A stretch of 64,000 bases of DNA from Flavobacterium sp. ASV13 (GTDB lineage: Bacteria; Bacteroidota; Bacteroidia; Flavobacteriales; Flavobacteriaceae), in assembly GCF_000745775.1 (NCBI RefSeq), contig NZ_KN050752.1:105729-169728 (forward strand), read 5' to 3'. The stretch's first letter is position 1; each line of letters begins with the position of its first letter. A program made the position numbers and the translations under genes. Shown here in pieces: positions 25,412 through 34,211 of the stretch. The notes beneath the pieces are model-generated. The model was not told the DNA's origin and did no database searches. It saw nothing but the letters and a program-made list of their open reading frames with translations.

Positions 25412-25443
25412 TCTCTTTGCAACTTTGAACCTTTTTAAAAAAT

Positions 25444-26481
25444 ATGATATACACTACATTACCAAACACCGATATAAAAGTTAGTAAAATCAATCTCGGA
25501 ACAATGACTTTTGGGCAGCAAAATACCGAAGCTGAAGGACATGCTCAAATGGATTACGCTCTTGAAAGAGGAGTGAATTTCTTCGATACAGCCGAAATGT
25601 ATTCGGTTCCAGCAAGTGAAGCGACTTACGGAAGTACAGAAAAAATAATTGGAACCTGGTTTAAGAAATCGGGAAATCGTGATAAAATTGTTTTAGCTTC
25701 TAAAATTGCAGGTCCAAATCCGAGTTTTGGGTACATGCGTGAGAAACTGGATTTTTCGCCGGAAAGTATAAAGTTTGCGGTTGAAAACAGTTTAAAAAGA
25801 CTTCAGACAGATTATATAGATTTGTACCAAATGCATTGGCCGGAAAGAAAAACCAATAATTTCGGACAACGTGCTTTTCATGGACATAATGATGTTTGGG
25901 AAGACAATTTTAGAGAAATCCTTGAAACTTTTGACGGATTAATCAAAGAAGGTAAAATTAAACATATTGGAGTTTCAAACGAGAATTCATGGGGAATGAT
26001 GCGTCTTTTGGAAGAAAGCAAATACAATAATCTGCCGAGAATAAAAACCGTTCAAAATCCGTATTCTTTATTGAATCGTTTGTTTGAAGTGAATTCTGCC
26101 GAAGTTTCAAAATATGAAAATGTTGGTTTATTAGGATATTCGCCTTTGGCATTTGGAGTTTTGACAGGGAAATTCTTAACTGGAGAAAGTCATCCGAAAG
26201 CGAGAATTAATCTTTTTCCGCAATACAAACGTTACAATAGTGATCAATGTACTCAAGCGACTAAATTGTATCAGGAAATCGCTAAAAAACATGGTTTAAC
26301 GTTAACGCAATTAGCGATGGGATTTGTATTGCAACAGCCTTTTTTGACAAGTGCAATTATTGGCGCAACAACATTGGAACAATTAAAAGAAAATATTGAT
26401 ACAATTGATGTAGTGCTTTCAAAAGAAATCCTTGCTGAGATTGATGCTGTTCAGGCCATTATTCCTGATCCGGCGCCTTAA
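25444..26481 (+). CDS. Aldo/keto reductase, Tas-like
   Basis: 345 residues with the AKR (beta/alpha)8 pattern. The catalytic tetrad is visible: Asp and Tyr in NFFDTAEMYSVP, Lys in KIVLASKIAGP and His in LYQMHWPE. The NADPH-binding end is GFVLQQPFLTSAIIGATTLEQLKENI. The segment ATYGSTEKIIGTWFKKSGNRDKIVLASK resembles the Tas/YajO group, which reduces small aldehydes and ketones. Substrate unknown. Monocistronic with its own promoter and terminator. Confidence 0.93.
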   Translation: MIYTTLPNTDIKVSKINLGTMTFGQQNTEAEGHAQMDYALERGVNFFDTAEMYSVPASEATYGSTEKIIGTWFKKSGNRDKIVLASKIAGPNPSFGYMREKLDFSPESIKFAVENSLKRLQTDYIDLYQMHWPERKTNNFGQRAFHGHNDVWEDNFREILETFDGLIKEGKIKHIGVSNENSWGMMRLLEESKYNNLPRIKTVQNPYSLLNRLFEVNSAEVSKYENVGLLGYSPLAFGVLTGKFLTGESHPKARINLFPQYKRYNSDQCTQATKLYQEIAKKHGLTLTQLAMGFVLQQPFLTSAIIGATTLEQLKENIDTIDVVLSKEILAEIDAVQAIIPDPAP

Positions 26482-26499
26482 TTTTAAAAGATAAAATAA

Positions 26500-26533
26500 A
26501 AAAATCCCGATAATATACTTTATCGGGATTTTT
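26500..26533. terminator. Bidirectional terminator
   Basis: Perfect 14-bp stem, AAAAATCCCGATAA (26500-26513) with TTATCGGGATTTTT (26520-26533), loop TATACT. Serves the convergent reductase and transglycosylase genes. Confidence 0.9.
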
Positions 26534-26539
26534 TTATTT

Positions 26540-28525
26540 CTATAAATCAAACTCATCATCAACAGCCAATGAATCATTTTTAACTGCAGTTGAATCCGGA
26601 GCCTTAATTTTTATCAGCGAACGCGCACTTCCTGAAATATAAACCGGCAATTGACCAAGCGTATCTTCAGGAACTAACAAGCCTCGGCGGAACATTAAAT
26701 TCTTTAAAAACTTCTGATTTTTAATTGCATAATCTTTCAAATTGCCTTGATCATTAAACTGATACATGAATTTTCTCGGTTTCGGAATAATGGTCGCCAA
26801 GTATAAACATTCATCTACATTTAGGTCAGAAGGGCTTTTTTGGAAATAAAAATGACTCGCTTCGCCAATTCCATAAACATTTGGACCCCATTCGATAATG
26901 TTGAAATAAACCTCCAGCATTCTTTCTTTGCTCACAATTCGGTTGTTTTCTAAAATGTAAACTAACAAGATTTCTTCGAGCTTTCGCGAAAGCGTTTTTT
27001 CACGTGTCAGGAAAACATTTTTGATCAACTGCATACTAATCGTGCTGGCGCCTCGAGAGAATTTTTTGGTTCTGATGTTTTTAAGAATTGATTGCTTGAA
27101 AGCTTCATTGATGAAACCACGATGTGAGAAGAACGACGGATCTTCGGTCGTCAAAACACATTTTCTCAAATAAGGTGAAATTTGGTCTAAAGGCGTATAA
27201 TTCGGATTTGCATTTCCAACCAAAATTGGGCGTTGCAATACATTTTGAATTATGGCGCGGTAAACAAATTCACCATTTAGTTTATTTAAATCGGCTTCAC
27301 CGTATTTTGTAATTCGTAAATCTTCTTTGTTGAGTTTACTGTCAAAAACAAGTGTGTTTGGCTTGTTTTGGTTGAATTTGAAATCGAGTTTATAATCAAA
27401 ATTTCCAGTCGCCTGCATTCCTTGAAAATGTGTAAATAATCCGTCAGGAAGCGAAACGATAAAATCCTGCGCTTTCATCTTTGGAATATTTACTTTCAAA
27501 GTATAAACAGTATCTTCTTCCGTATCATATGAAATATAAGGTTTTACTTTGATTTTGTTCAACTGCATTGTTGAGGTGCTGTCTATCGAAATGAAATTAT
27601 CGCCTAATAAAAATCGGTAATCAAAACGGGCATTTTTGATTACAACATCTTTGCTGGCGATTTTTGGATGATTGATTTTTAAATTGGTGATAGAAGTAAA
27701 GCCGTCAATGTGAAGTTCACTGCCGCTTTTGTCAATTTTTTCGACGTTTAGTCTAATGGAATCAAAACTGGCTTTTAAGTTATAACGTTCGTCCAAATAG
27801 GGAACGCGAATAGCTCCTGTATCTAAATTGAAGAATCGAATATCGGCTTTTTCATTTCTTGGATCGGCAAAACCTTTTATGTTCCAACGCTGATCGAAAT
27901 TTTTGCTTTGAACATGAAGATTGGTTTCGAGTTGTTTATCATTTAAAACCAATTTATCAATTGCTATTGATGCTGTTTTTCCATTGTCATCAATTTTGAA
28001 TTGAAATTTCTCCAAATGCATGTCGGTCGGAACCAAATTCAGCAATTTTGAAATAATTCGGTAAGCAAAAGCGCCGTATTTGCGTTTTTCACTTTTTTCA
28101 GAATCATCACTGTTTCTTTTTAAGAAAGCATCAAAATTTCTGATTTTTCCTTTTTTTACCAATTGAATATAACCATTATTGATTTTTAGAGTTCCAACCT
28201 GAACATCACCAATCAATAAGTTGCTTAAACTGACACTGGTTTCGATTTTTTCAATTTTAAGAAGTGTGTCGGCACCTTTTGGAACTAAAATAACGTCGGT
28301 TAATTTAATGCTTGATAAGCCGTCAAAAGAAGCTTCTTTTACAGAAAAATCACTGTTGTAACTCACTGCCATTTTGTGCTTTACTTTTGCAATGGCTTGT
28401 TTTAAAAGCGAATCACGAAAAAAATACAGTCCGATGCAAAGTAAAACAAGTAGTACGGCAAGTATTTTTAGGATTTTGTATATTTTTTGTTTTGGTATTT
28501 TCATAAACGCAATTTGCTTCGACAT
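26540..28525 (-). CDS. Biosynthetic peptidoglycan transglycosylase (GT51) with AsmA-like N-terminal region
   Basis: 661 residues. One N-terminal membrane anchor (IYKILKILAVLLVLLCIGLYFF), about 400 residues of beta-rich AsmA/DUF-like periplasmic region (e.g. ASFDGLSSIKLTDVILVPKGADTLLKIEKI), then a GT51 domain from about residue 430. GT51 marks: catalytic Glu in LTTEDPSFFSHRGF, GASTISMQLIKNVFLTREKTLSRKLEEILLVYILE, and NIIEWGPNVYGIGEASHFYF. It polymerises lipid II glycan strands; no transpeptidase domain follows. An internal ATG at 28504 is an alternative start with a better-spaced leader after a TAGATTTG box. Monocistronic. Confidence 0.85.
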   Translation of the reverse strand: MSKQIAFMKIPKQKIYKILKILAVLLVLLCIGLYFFRDSLLKQAIAKVKHKMAVSYNSDFSVKEASFDGLSSIKLTDVILVPKGADTLLKIEKIETSVSLSNLLIGDVQVGTLKINNGYIQLVKKGKIRNFDAFLKRNSDDSEKSEKRKYGAFAYRIISKLLNLVPTDMHLEKFQFKIDDNGKTASIAIDKLVLNDKQLETNLHVQSKNFDQRWNIKGFADPRNEKADIRFFNLDTGAIRVPYLDERYNLKASFDSIRLNVEKIDKSGSELHIDGFTSITNLKINHPKIASKDVVIKNARFDYRFLLGDNFISIDSTSTMQLNKIKVKPYISYDTEEDTVYTLKVNIPKMKAQDFIVSLPDGLFTHFQGMQATGNFDYKLDFKFNQNKPNTLVFDSKLNKEDLRITKYGEADLNKLNGEFVYRAIIQNVLQRPILVGNANPNYTPLDQISPYLRKCVLTTEDPSFFSHRGFINEAFKQSILKNIRTKKFSRGASTISMQLIKNVFLTREKTLSRKLEEILLVYILENNRIVSKERMLEVYFNIIEWGPNVYGIGEASHFYFQKSPSDLNVDECLYLATIIPKPRKFMYQFNDQGNLKDYAIKNQKFLKNLMFRRGLLVPEDTLGQLPVYISGSARSLIKIKAPDSTAVKNDSLAVDDEFDL

Positions 28526-28536
28526 TATTCAGTTTT

Positions 28537-28544
28537 CAAATCTA
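28537..28544 (-). promoter_or_regulatory. Candidate transglycosylase -7 box
   Basis: Minus-strand TAGATTTG fits TAnnTTTG. Transcription from it would leave only a few nt before the ATG at 28525, or about 27 nt before the ATG at 28504. Confidence 0.35.
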
Positions 28545-28779
28545 GCGTAAATTTAAATTTAAAATTATCAGCTTGTAAAATTTTTCTTTTAATTTTTTGA
28601 TGATTTGGTAAGAACTTGATTTAACTAGTGTTATCTTTTGTTATTTTCTTTTTTTATGGAAAAAATTCAGGATTGAGTTTCTGTTAATGCATTCTTTGTT
28701 TTGTAAATGAGATAAACCGTAATGATTTAAAATTTTTAGCGCATACATTTATCGTGTTAACAATATTAAATTATAATCA

Positions 28780-29262
28780 ATGAAAATTTTTAAGAAAGTA
28801 ATGTTTTTGTCTTTTGCGGTCTTAGCATTAGTTATGTCATCTTGCAGTAGTGATAATTCTTCTGATGATGATTCAGATCAGACAAGTCAGGAAGAGTTTA
28901 TTAAATTTAAGTACAACGGAACTGTTTATAATTTTGACCCAAGTGTTTCAACTTCGCTGAATTTGCTTGTTGCCGGAAGTTCAGGGATTGATGATACTTA
29001 TAAAAGAGTTTCATTGTGGATGCCTTTGAATCTTAGTGTAGGAAATCACACAGTAGTTTATGATTTGTCACAGCTAACATCTACTTATCAGGTTACTTTT
29101 AGTTTTATGCCCGAATTTAATAATGTTGATGCTACTTCTGGAAACATTAACATTACTTTGATAAATGATAAAAAAATCGAAGGAACCTTTAATTTTTCTG
29201 GAACAAAAAGTGGAAAAACTTTTACTGTTACAGAAGGAAGTTTTAGAGTTCCAAGGCTTTAA
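28780..29262 (+). CDS. Hypothetical lipoprotein
   Basis: 160 residues. Lipoprotein signal with the lipobox around VMSSCSS (Cys22) and an Asp/Ser-rich tether (SDNSSDDDSDQTSQEE). The mature part is beta-rich (FIKFKYNGTVYNFDPSVSTSLN; NVDATSGNINITLINDKKIEGTFNFSGTKSGKTFTVTEGSF) and looks like a small beta-sandwich lipoprotein family common in Flavobacteria. No known function. Monocistronic with a terminator. Confidence 0.7.
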   Translation: MKIFKKVMFLSFAVLALVMSSCSSDNSSDDDSDQTSQEEFIKFKYNGTVYNFDPSVSTSLNLLVAGSSGIDDTYKRVSLWMPLNLSVGNHTVVYDLSQLTSTYQVTFSFMPEFNNVDATSGNINITLINDKKIEGTFNFSGTKSGKTFTVTEGSFRVPRL

Positions 29263-29279
29263 GTAGCTCTATTTAATAA

Positions 29280-29325
29280 AAAAATCCTACTTATCAATGA
29301 TGAATCGTTGGAGTAGGATTTTTTT
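29280..29325. terminator. Bidirectional terminator
   Basis: 11-bp stem AAAAATCCTAC (29280-29290) with GTAGGATTTTT (29313-29323) and T-runs both ways, between the lipoprotein gene and radA. Confidence 0.8.
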
Positions 29326-29349
29326 ATTGTCATTAATATATTTTTGAAT

Positions 29350-30711
29350 TTATCCAAAAAGAATACTCGCAACATCTTCAATTTTTGCTACAAGTTCAAT
29401 TTTGATTCCGGTATTTTTTAAAGCTATTTTATTGTATTTAGAAACAAAAATGGTGTCAAAGCCTAGTTTCTCAGCTTCTTGAATGCGTTGGTCAACACGA
29501 TTTACAGGGCGAATTTCGCCTGAAAGTCCAACCTCGCCAGCAAAGCAAAAACCTTTCCCAACAGGAATATCTTCATTTGAAGATAAAATCGCAGCTACAA
29601 CGGCCAAATCAATTGCTGGATCATCAACAGAAATTCCGCCTGTTACGTTTAAGAAAACGTCTTTAGCTCCAAGTCGGAAGCCGGCTCTTTTTTCCAAAAC
29701 GGCCAAAATCATATTTAATCTTTTGGCGTTATAACCCGTTGTGCTTCTTTGCGGAGTTCCGTAAACTGCGGTGCTTACTAAAGATTGAATTTCGATCATC
29801 AGTGGGCGCATGCCTTCAAGTGTTGTAGCAATTGCAGTTCCAGATAATTCTTCGTCTTTATGAGAAATCAATATTTCAGACGGATTGCTTACTTCGCGCA
29901 AACCGCTTCCGAGCATTTCATAAATTCCAAGTTCAGAAGTTGAGCCGAAACGGTTTTTTAACGAACGTAAAATTCGGTAAATGTGATTTCTGTCGCCTTC
30001 AAACTGAAGAACGGTGTCGACCATATGTTCCAAAATTTTTGGTCCGGCAATGTTTCCGTCTTTAGTAATATGTCCAATTAAAATAACCGGAATATTGGTT
30101 TCTTTAGCAAATTTGATCAGTTCGGCCGTGGTTTCTCTAATTTGAGAAATACTTCCGGCAGTTGATTCAATATAATCAGTGTGTAAAGTCTGAATCGAAT
30201 CGATGATTACAATTTCCGGCTGAATTGCTTCAATTTGTTTGAAGATATTCTGCGTTTTAGTTTCCGTTAGAATGTAGCAATTATCGCTGTTTGGTGTAAT
30301 TCTTTCGGCGCGCATTTTTATCTGCTTCTGACTTTCTTCACCAGAAACATATAAAGTTTTATAAGGTAATTTTAATGAGATTTGAAGTAAAAGTGTACTT
30401 TTTCCAATTCCAGGTTCTCCGCCTAAAAGCGTTAAAGATCCCGGAACAATTCCGCCTCCTAAAACACGATTCAATTCGCCGTCAGTTGTATCCATTCGGA
30501 TTTCCTGAGCCGAATCAATTTCGTCAATTTTTAAAGGTCTTGGTGCTTTGTTTGTTGAAGTTGGTTCGCTTTTCCAAGCCACTTTTTCTTGTTTCTGAAT
30601 AATTTCTTCAGCAATTGTATTCCATTCTTTGCACGCGTTGCATTGACCCTGCCATTTAGAATATTGGGTGCCGCAATTTTGGCAAAAAAAGGAAGTTTTA
30701 ACTTTTGACAT
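29350..30711 (-). CDS. radA: DNA repair protein RadA
   Basis: 453 residues, usual length. RadA is a hexameric DnaB-like helicase that drives branch migration in recombination with RecA. Visible parts: N-terminal zinc finger Cys10-x2-Cys13 and Cys24-x2-Cys27, Walker A GEPGIGKS (98-105), the family-specific KNRFGSTSE motif (about 250), and a C-terminal Lon-protease-like domain (e.g. DVFLNVTGGISVDDPAIDLAVVAA). Its ATG overlaps the TAA of the upstream esterase-like gene by one base (TAATG), which suggests coupled translation. Confidence 0.97.
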   Translation of the reverse strand: MSKVKTSFFCQNCGTQYSKWQGQCNACKEWNTIAEEIIQKQEKVAWKSEPTSTNKAPRPLKIDEIDSAQEIRMDTTDGELNRVLGGGIVPGSLTLLGGEPGIGKSTLLLQISLKLPYKTLYVSGEESQKQIKMRAERITPNSDNCYILTETKTQNIFKQIEAIQPEIVIIDSIQTLHTDYIESTAGSISQIRETTAELIKFAKETNIPVILIGHITKDGNIAGPKILEHMVDTVLQFEGDRNHIYRILRSLKNRFGSTSELGIYEMLGSGLREVSNPSEILISHKDEELSGTAIATTLEGMRPLMIEIQSLVSTAVYGTPQRSTTGYNAKRLNMILAVLEKRAGFRLGAKDVFLNVTGGISVDDPAIDLAVVAAILSSNEDIPVGKGFCFAGEVGLSGEIRPVNRVDQRIQEAEKLGFDTIFVSKYNKIALKNTGIKIELVAKIEDVASILFG

Positions 30712-31865
30712 TATTTAGTTTTTTTAGCAAGCGTATTCATTTCGTCGATTTTCTCATACATCAAATCCTTGTTCAAATCTCCGATTGGCTCCATTTGAGA
30801 AGCATTTTGGTATTTTTTTGAAGCATGTTTTGGGTCGCCCATTTTTTCATACATCAAGCCCAATTCATATTCTCCTAACATGGCTTTTGGATAATTTACA
30901 TTTCCAATTTCGGCCATTTTTCCTAATTCATCATAAGCATTTTTTTTCAAAATAATATTTTCGATTACTTTGAAGTCGCTCATTCTTACTGGAACCTGAA
31001 ATCCTAAAATTTCAGACATTGTAGCGTATTTTTTTTCTAAATAATCGGAATAGCCAGATTCTAGAACTGCAATTTTTTCATTGTATTCAGCAGAATTAAT
31101 TGGTCTGTACGATTCAAAAATTTGATATAACGCATTCGGAATTGAATGTAAAACCTCAGTATAATGCGTTGCACCTTTAAATACATCATATTTAAAATTC
31201 ACTAACGGATTATTTGCAACCTTAATATTGCTGTTCAGTTTTTCAATAGGTTCTTTAATTTTTTTATTATCACCTTCTCCTGCAGAAAGATAATAGAATA
31301 TTGGTTTTTGGATTTTTGCAAATTTCTCAGCTATTCTAACTTCCATTTTTGGTGCAAGTTCTGGACTTAAACAGATATATGCATTAAAAATTGGTTCTTC
31401 TTTGTATAAATAAAAATTAGCAAAACTTGCTGTTATGTCATGACCTGCAATAATTCTGAAAGGCGCAGTATGGTATTTTTTTTCGATGTACGGAATTAAT
31501 TCGGCACCTACAAATTCAAAGAATTTTGCTCCTTTTTCAAAAGGCAAACCTTCATTTTGATCGATTGTTGAATCGTCTTCACGCTCATCATTTTTATTTT
31601 GATGAATCCCGATGATAATCATTTCCGGAATATCGTCCCAATATGCACCATAACTTACTGCTCCAGAAAATGGGTCAAATAAATAATCTCCGTCGAAAAG
31701 ATATAAAACTGGGTATTTTCTATCCGATTTCTCATCATAAGATGGCGGAAGCCCAATTGTTATTCGTCGCTCTTCTCCCAGTTTTTCAGATTTTATATTA
31801 TCGAATTTTTTCTGAGAAAAAACAGAAACAGATATGAATGCAAGCAGTAGGTAGACTTTTTTCAT
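30711..31865 (-). CDS. Esterase-like alpha/beta-hydrolase with altered nucleophile position, plus TPR tail
   Basis: 384 residues from the ATG at 31865, which gives a clean signal peptide (MKKVYLLLAFISVSVFSQ); an ATG 12 nt upstream is possible. The putative-esterase/enterochelin-esterase-like fold is visible: RRITIGLPPSYDEKSDRKYPVLYLFDGDYLF and a C-terminal His in FKGATHYTEVLHSIP. The nucleophile elbow, normally GHSxGG, reads AGHDITASF, so the catalytic Ser appears replaced by Asp. The last ~60 residues form one or two TPR helices (GEYELGLMYEKMGDPKHASKKY). It may be a pseudoenzyme or use a shifted nucleophile. Overlaps radA's start. Confidence 0.75.
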   Translation of the reverse strand: MKKVYLLLAFISVSVFSQKKFDNIKSEKLGEERRITIGLPPSYDEKSDRKYPVLYLFDGDYLFDPFSGAVSYGAYWDDIPEMIIIGIHQNKNDEREDDSTIDQNEGLPFEKGAKFFEFVGAELIPYIEKKYHTAPFRIIAGHDITASFANFYLYKEEPIFNAYICLSPELAPKMEVRIAEKFAKIQKPIFYYLSAGEGDNKKIKEPIEKLNSNIKVANNPLVNFKYDVFKGATHYTEVLHSIPNALYQIFESYRPINSAEYNEKIAVLESGYSDYLEKKYATMSEILGFQVPVRMSDFKVIENIILKKNAYDELGKMAEIGNVNYPKAMLGEYELGLMYEKMGDPKHASKKYQNASQMEPIGDLNKDLMYEKIDEMNTLAKKTK

Positions 31866-32064
31866 GATTTGTAGCATTTCAGTGAATTAAAAAGTATTGG
31901 AAATTGTATGGCAATATAATACTTTATTTGCTTTTTGGTATTTTGGGACTTAAAAAAAAGCAATGATTTCCTACGCTTATTTTTTTAATTTGAGGCAATA
32001 GAAAATCTGTTTGGACAAAATATTTTGAACAAATTGTGAATAAAAATAAGGATGAAATTATGTT

Positions 32065-32415
32065 TTATGTTAACGAATTATCGTTTTCATTTGGGAAAAT
32101 GATCCATGGTTTGAAGGTTTTGGCTTCTTCAAATTCCAGGGTCGCATATGAAATGATGATAATAATATCGTCTTTTTGAACCTTTCTTGCGGCAGGGCCA
32201 TTAAGTGTGATTTCGCCTGAATTTTTTATGCCTTTTATAGCGTAAGTTTCAAAACGCTCACCATTATTAATGTTAACAATAGATACTTTTTCGCCTTCAA
32301 TAATATTTGAAGCTTCTAGTAGAGTTTCATCAATAGTAATACTGCCAATATAATTTAAATCGGCACCAGTAACTTTTACTCGATGAATTTTTGATTTTAT
32401 AACTTGAATTTGCAT
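32065..32415 (-). CDS. panD: Aspartate 1-decarboxylase
   Basis: 116 residues. It decarboxylates L-aspartate to beta-alanine for pantothenate. The self-processing site Gly24-Ser25 is in DLNYIGSITIDETLL; the Ser becomes the pyruvoyl group. RFETYAIKG and NGPAARKVQKDDIIIIISYA complete the small barrel. It is 14 bp downstream of panC, and may also have its own promoter inside the end of panC, with an extremely short or absent leader. Confidence 0.97.
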   Translation of the reverse strand: MQIQVIKSKIHRVKVTGADLNYIGSITIDETLLEASNIIEGEKVSIVNINNGERFETYAIKGIKNSGEITLNGPAARKVQKDDIIIIISYATLEFEEAKTFKPWIIFPNENDNSLT

Positions 32416-32419
32416 GCTG

Positions 32420-32452
32420 CAAAGGTAATTTAATTTAATGAAATGGTGTCAA
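32420..32452 (-). promoter_or_regulatory. Predicted panD promoter giving a near-leaderless start
   Basis: On the minus strand: TTG (32452-32450), 22-nt spacer, TACCTTTG (32427-32420), then four bases to the panD ATG. A start at the usual distance from the -7 box would begin the RNA at or near the ATG. Confidence 0.45.
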
Positions 32453-33278
32453 TTAACCTTATAGAATTAACAAATACCGCTATAAACGCACGGTATTTTT
32501 TGTCATTAATTTTATGATCAATAGATAATAATGTTGATTCGTCAGCAATGACAAAATATTCCAATTCAAATCTTTCATTGTTTTTGAAAGCGTCTTCAAC
32601 AAATTGAATGGTTTCCTGAGGTGATTTAGTTTGAAATATTTCTTTTGCTTCTGTTAAGGTTTTATAAATTATGGCAGCTTCTTTTCTTTCTTCGGCTGTT
32701 AAACGCTCATTTCGAGAGCTCATCGCTAAAAGATTATCTTCTCTGAAAATTGGGCAGCCCACAATATTTACAGGTAAATTATTTTTTTCGACTAGTTTTT
32801 TAACAATTTGTAGTTGCTGAAAATCCTTTTCTCCAAAATAAGCATTTGTAGGTGTTACGATTTCAAAAAGACGTTTTACAATTGTTCCGACTCCATTAAA
32901 ATGCCCAGGTCTGAATTTTCCTTCCATCTGATTTTCTAAACCATCATAGTCAAAGGATTGCGAAATTGTATTTCCTTCATAAATATCTTCGACTGAAGGA
33001 GCGTATAAAATTATTTTGTCACTTAATCCTCTCATTTTTTTTACATCTTCTTCAAGAGTTCGAGGATATTTTTCTAAATCTTCAGGATTATTAAACTGAG
33101 TAGGGTTTACGAAAATACTTACAACGGTATCGTCGTTTTCTTTAAGTGATCGTTGCATTAAAGCCAGATGCCCTTGGTGTAAAGCTCCCATGGTTGGTAC
33201 AAATCCTATAGTTGAATTTGCGGTTTTGATAGTTTTTAAATAAGCTATCAAAGCTACTTTACCGTAAAAAATATGCAT
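32430..33278 (-). CDS. panC: Pantothenate synthetase
   Basis: 282 residues from the ATG at 33278 (MHIFYGKV). It joins pantoate and beta-alanine using ATP. Family motifs: FVPTMGALHQGHLALM, VVSIFVNPTQFNNPEDLEKYPRTLEED, GHFNGVGTIVKRLF, AYFGEKDFQQLQIV and LLAMSSRNERLTAEER. An upstream ATG at 33308 would add ten residues, but it lies inside a TATGTTTG promoter box (minus strand 33309-33302), so the inner start is preferred. Followed directly by panD; beta-alanine made by PanD is its substrate. Confidence 0.96.
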   Translation of the reverse strand: MHIFYGKVALIAYLKTIKTANSTIGFVPTMGALHQGHLALMQRSLKENDDTVVSIFVNPTQFNNPEDLEKYPRTLEEDVKKMRGLSDKIILYAPSVEDIYEGNTISQSFDYDGLENQMEGKFRPGHFNGVGTIVKRLFEIVTPTNAYFGEKDFQQLQIVKKLVEKNNLPVNIVGCPIFREDNLLAMSSRNERLTAEERKEAAIIYKTLTEAKEIFQTKSPQETIQFVEDAFKNNERFELEYFVIADESTLLSIDHKINDKKYRAFIAVFVNSIRLIDTISLN

Positions 33279-33301
33279 GGCAGTATTATTAAAATTTAGT
33301 G

Positions 33302-33309
33302 CAAACATA
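33302..33309 (-). promoter_or_regulatory. Candidate panC -7 box
   Basis: Minus-strand TATGTTTG fits TAnnTTTG. It covers the upstream ATG and leaves a leader of about 20 nt for the preferred start at 33278. Confidence 0.4.
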
Positions 33310-33340
33310 ATATATTAGTTATAAACTGCATAAAATTTTG

Positions 33341-33348
33341 TAATTTTG
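33341..33348 (+). promoter_or_regulatory. Candidate -7 box for the GT5-domain gene
   Basis: TAATTTTG fits TAnnTTTG and is followed by CGACG; 38 nt before the ATG at 33387. Divergent from the panC box. Confidence 0.42.
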
Positions 33349-33386
33349 CGACGTTTTTATTACCAAAAATTAAGTAAAATACTATT

Positions 33387-34193
33387 ATGAAAGATAAGAG
33401 GATATTATATGTATCATCTGAAGTCGTGCCTTATTTGGCTGAAAATGAGGTTTCTTTAATGTCTTATGACGTTCCTAAAATGATTAACGATCAAGGAGGT
33501 CAGATAAGAATTTTCATGCCAAGATATGGAAATATCAACGAGAGAAGACATCAATTACACGAAGTGATCAGGCTTTCTGGAATGAATTTGGTAGTGAATG
33601 ACTTAGATATGCCATTGATTATTAAAGTTGCTTCAATTCCAAAAGAAAGAATTCAGGTTTATTTTATTGATAATGATGAGTATTTTAAGCGTAAGGCAAC
33701 TTTTGCTGACGAAGAAGGTGCGTTGTATCCTGACAATGATGAACGTGCGATCTTTTTTGCTAAAGGAGTTGTTGAAACCGTTAAAAAATTGAACTGGGTT
33801 CCAGATATTATTCATGTTCACGGATGGTTGGCAGCAATGCTTCCTATTTATATGAAGCATTATTATAAAAATGAAGCTTTGTTTTCAGAGACTAAAATTG
33901 TTACATCAGTCTACGGACAATCTTTTGATGAGAATTTAGATATGGAGATGATTAACAAAGTTAAATTTGATGGCGTGCCGCATGAATCTGTTTCTGACTT
34001 GGAAGTTCCAAATTATGAGAATGTTTTAAAAGCAAGTATATTACACTCAGATGCAGTAATCATTGCCTCTGAAAATGTTTCCCCAAGTTTAACAAAATTT
34101 ATAGAATCTTCAGGAAAACCTTTTTTACCTTTCACCCCGAAAGATGCATTCGCTGAAGCGTATACAAATTTCTATAGAAAAATGGGTCTTTAA
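33387..34193 (+). CDS. Glycogen/starch-synthase-like protein, N-terminal GT5 domain only
   Basis: 268 residues, about half a glycogen synthase. The N-terminal Rossmann domain is visible: KRILYVSSEVVPYLAENEVSLMSYDVPKMI, IRIFMPRYGNINERRHQLHEV, DERAIFFAKGVVETVKKL and PDIIHVHGWLAAMLPIYMKH. The ADP-glucose site motif K-x-G-G is absent (replaced by AENEV) and the C-terminal nucleotide-binding domain is missing, so normal glycogen synthase activity is not expected. I recall such short proteins as standard neighbours of panC in Bacteroidota, so it is a conserved form, not a recent truncation. DUF4270 and glmS follow closely. Confidence 0.85.
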   Translation: MKDKRILYVSSEVVPYLAENEVSLMSYDVPKMINDQGGQIRIFMPRYGNINERRHQLHEVIRLSGMNLVVNDLDMPLIIKVASIPKERIQVYFIDNDEYFKRKATFADEEGALYPDNDERAIFFAKGVVETVKKLNWVPDIIHVHGWLAAMLPIYMKHYYKNEALFSETKIVTSVYGQSFDENLDMEMINKVKFDGVPHESVSDLEVPNYENVLKASILHSDAVIIASENVSPSLTKFIESSGKPFLPFTPKDAFAEAYTNFYRKMGL

Positions 34194-34211
34194 TTAACTT
34201 TAATTTTAAAA

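Noticed and set aside
33387..34193. Functional glycogen synthase (glgA)
   Set aside because: The C-terminal nucleotide-binding domain and the K-x-G-G motif are absent, and no glgB/glgC/glgP lies near.
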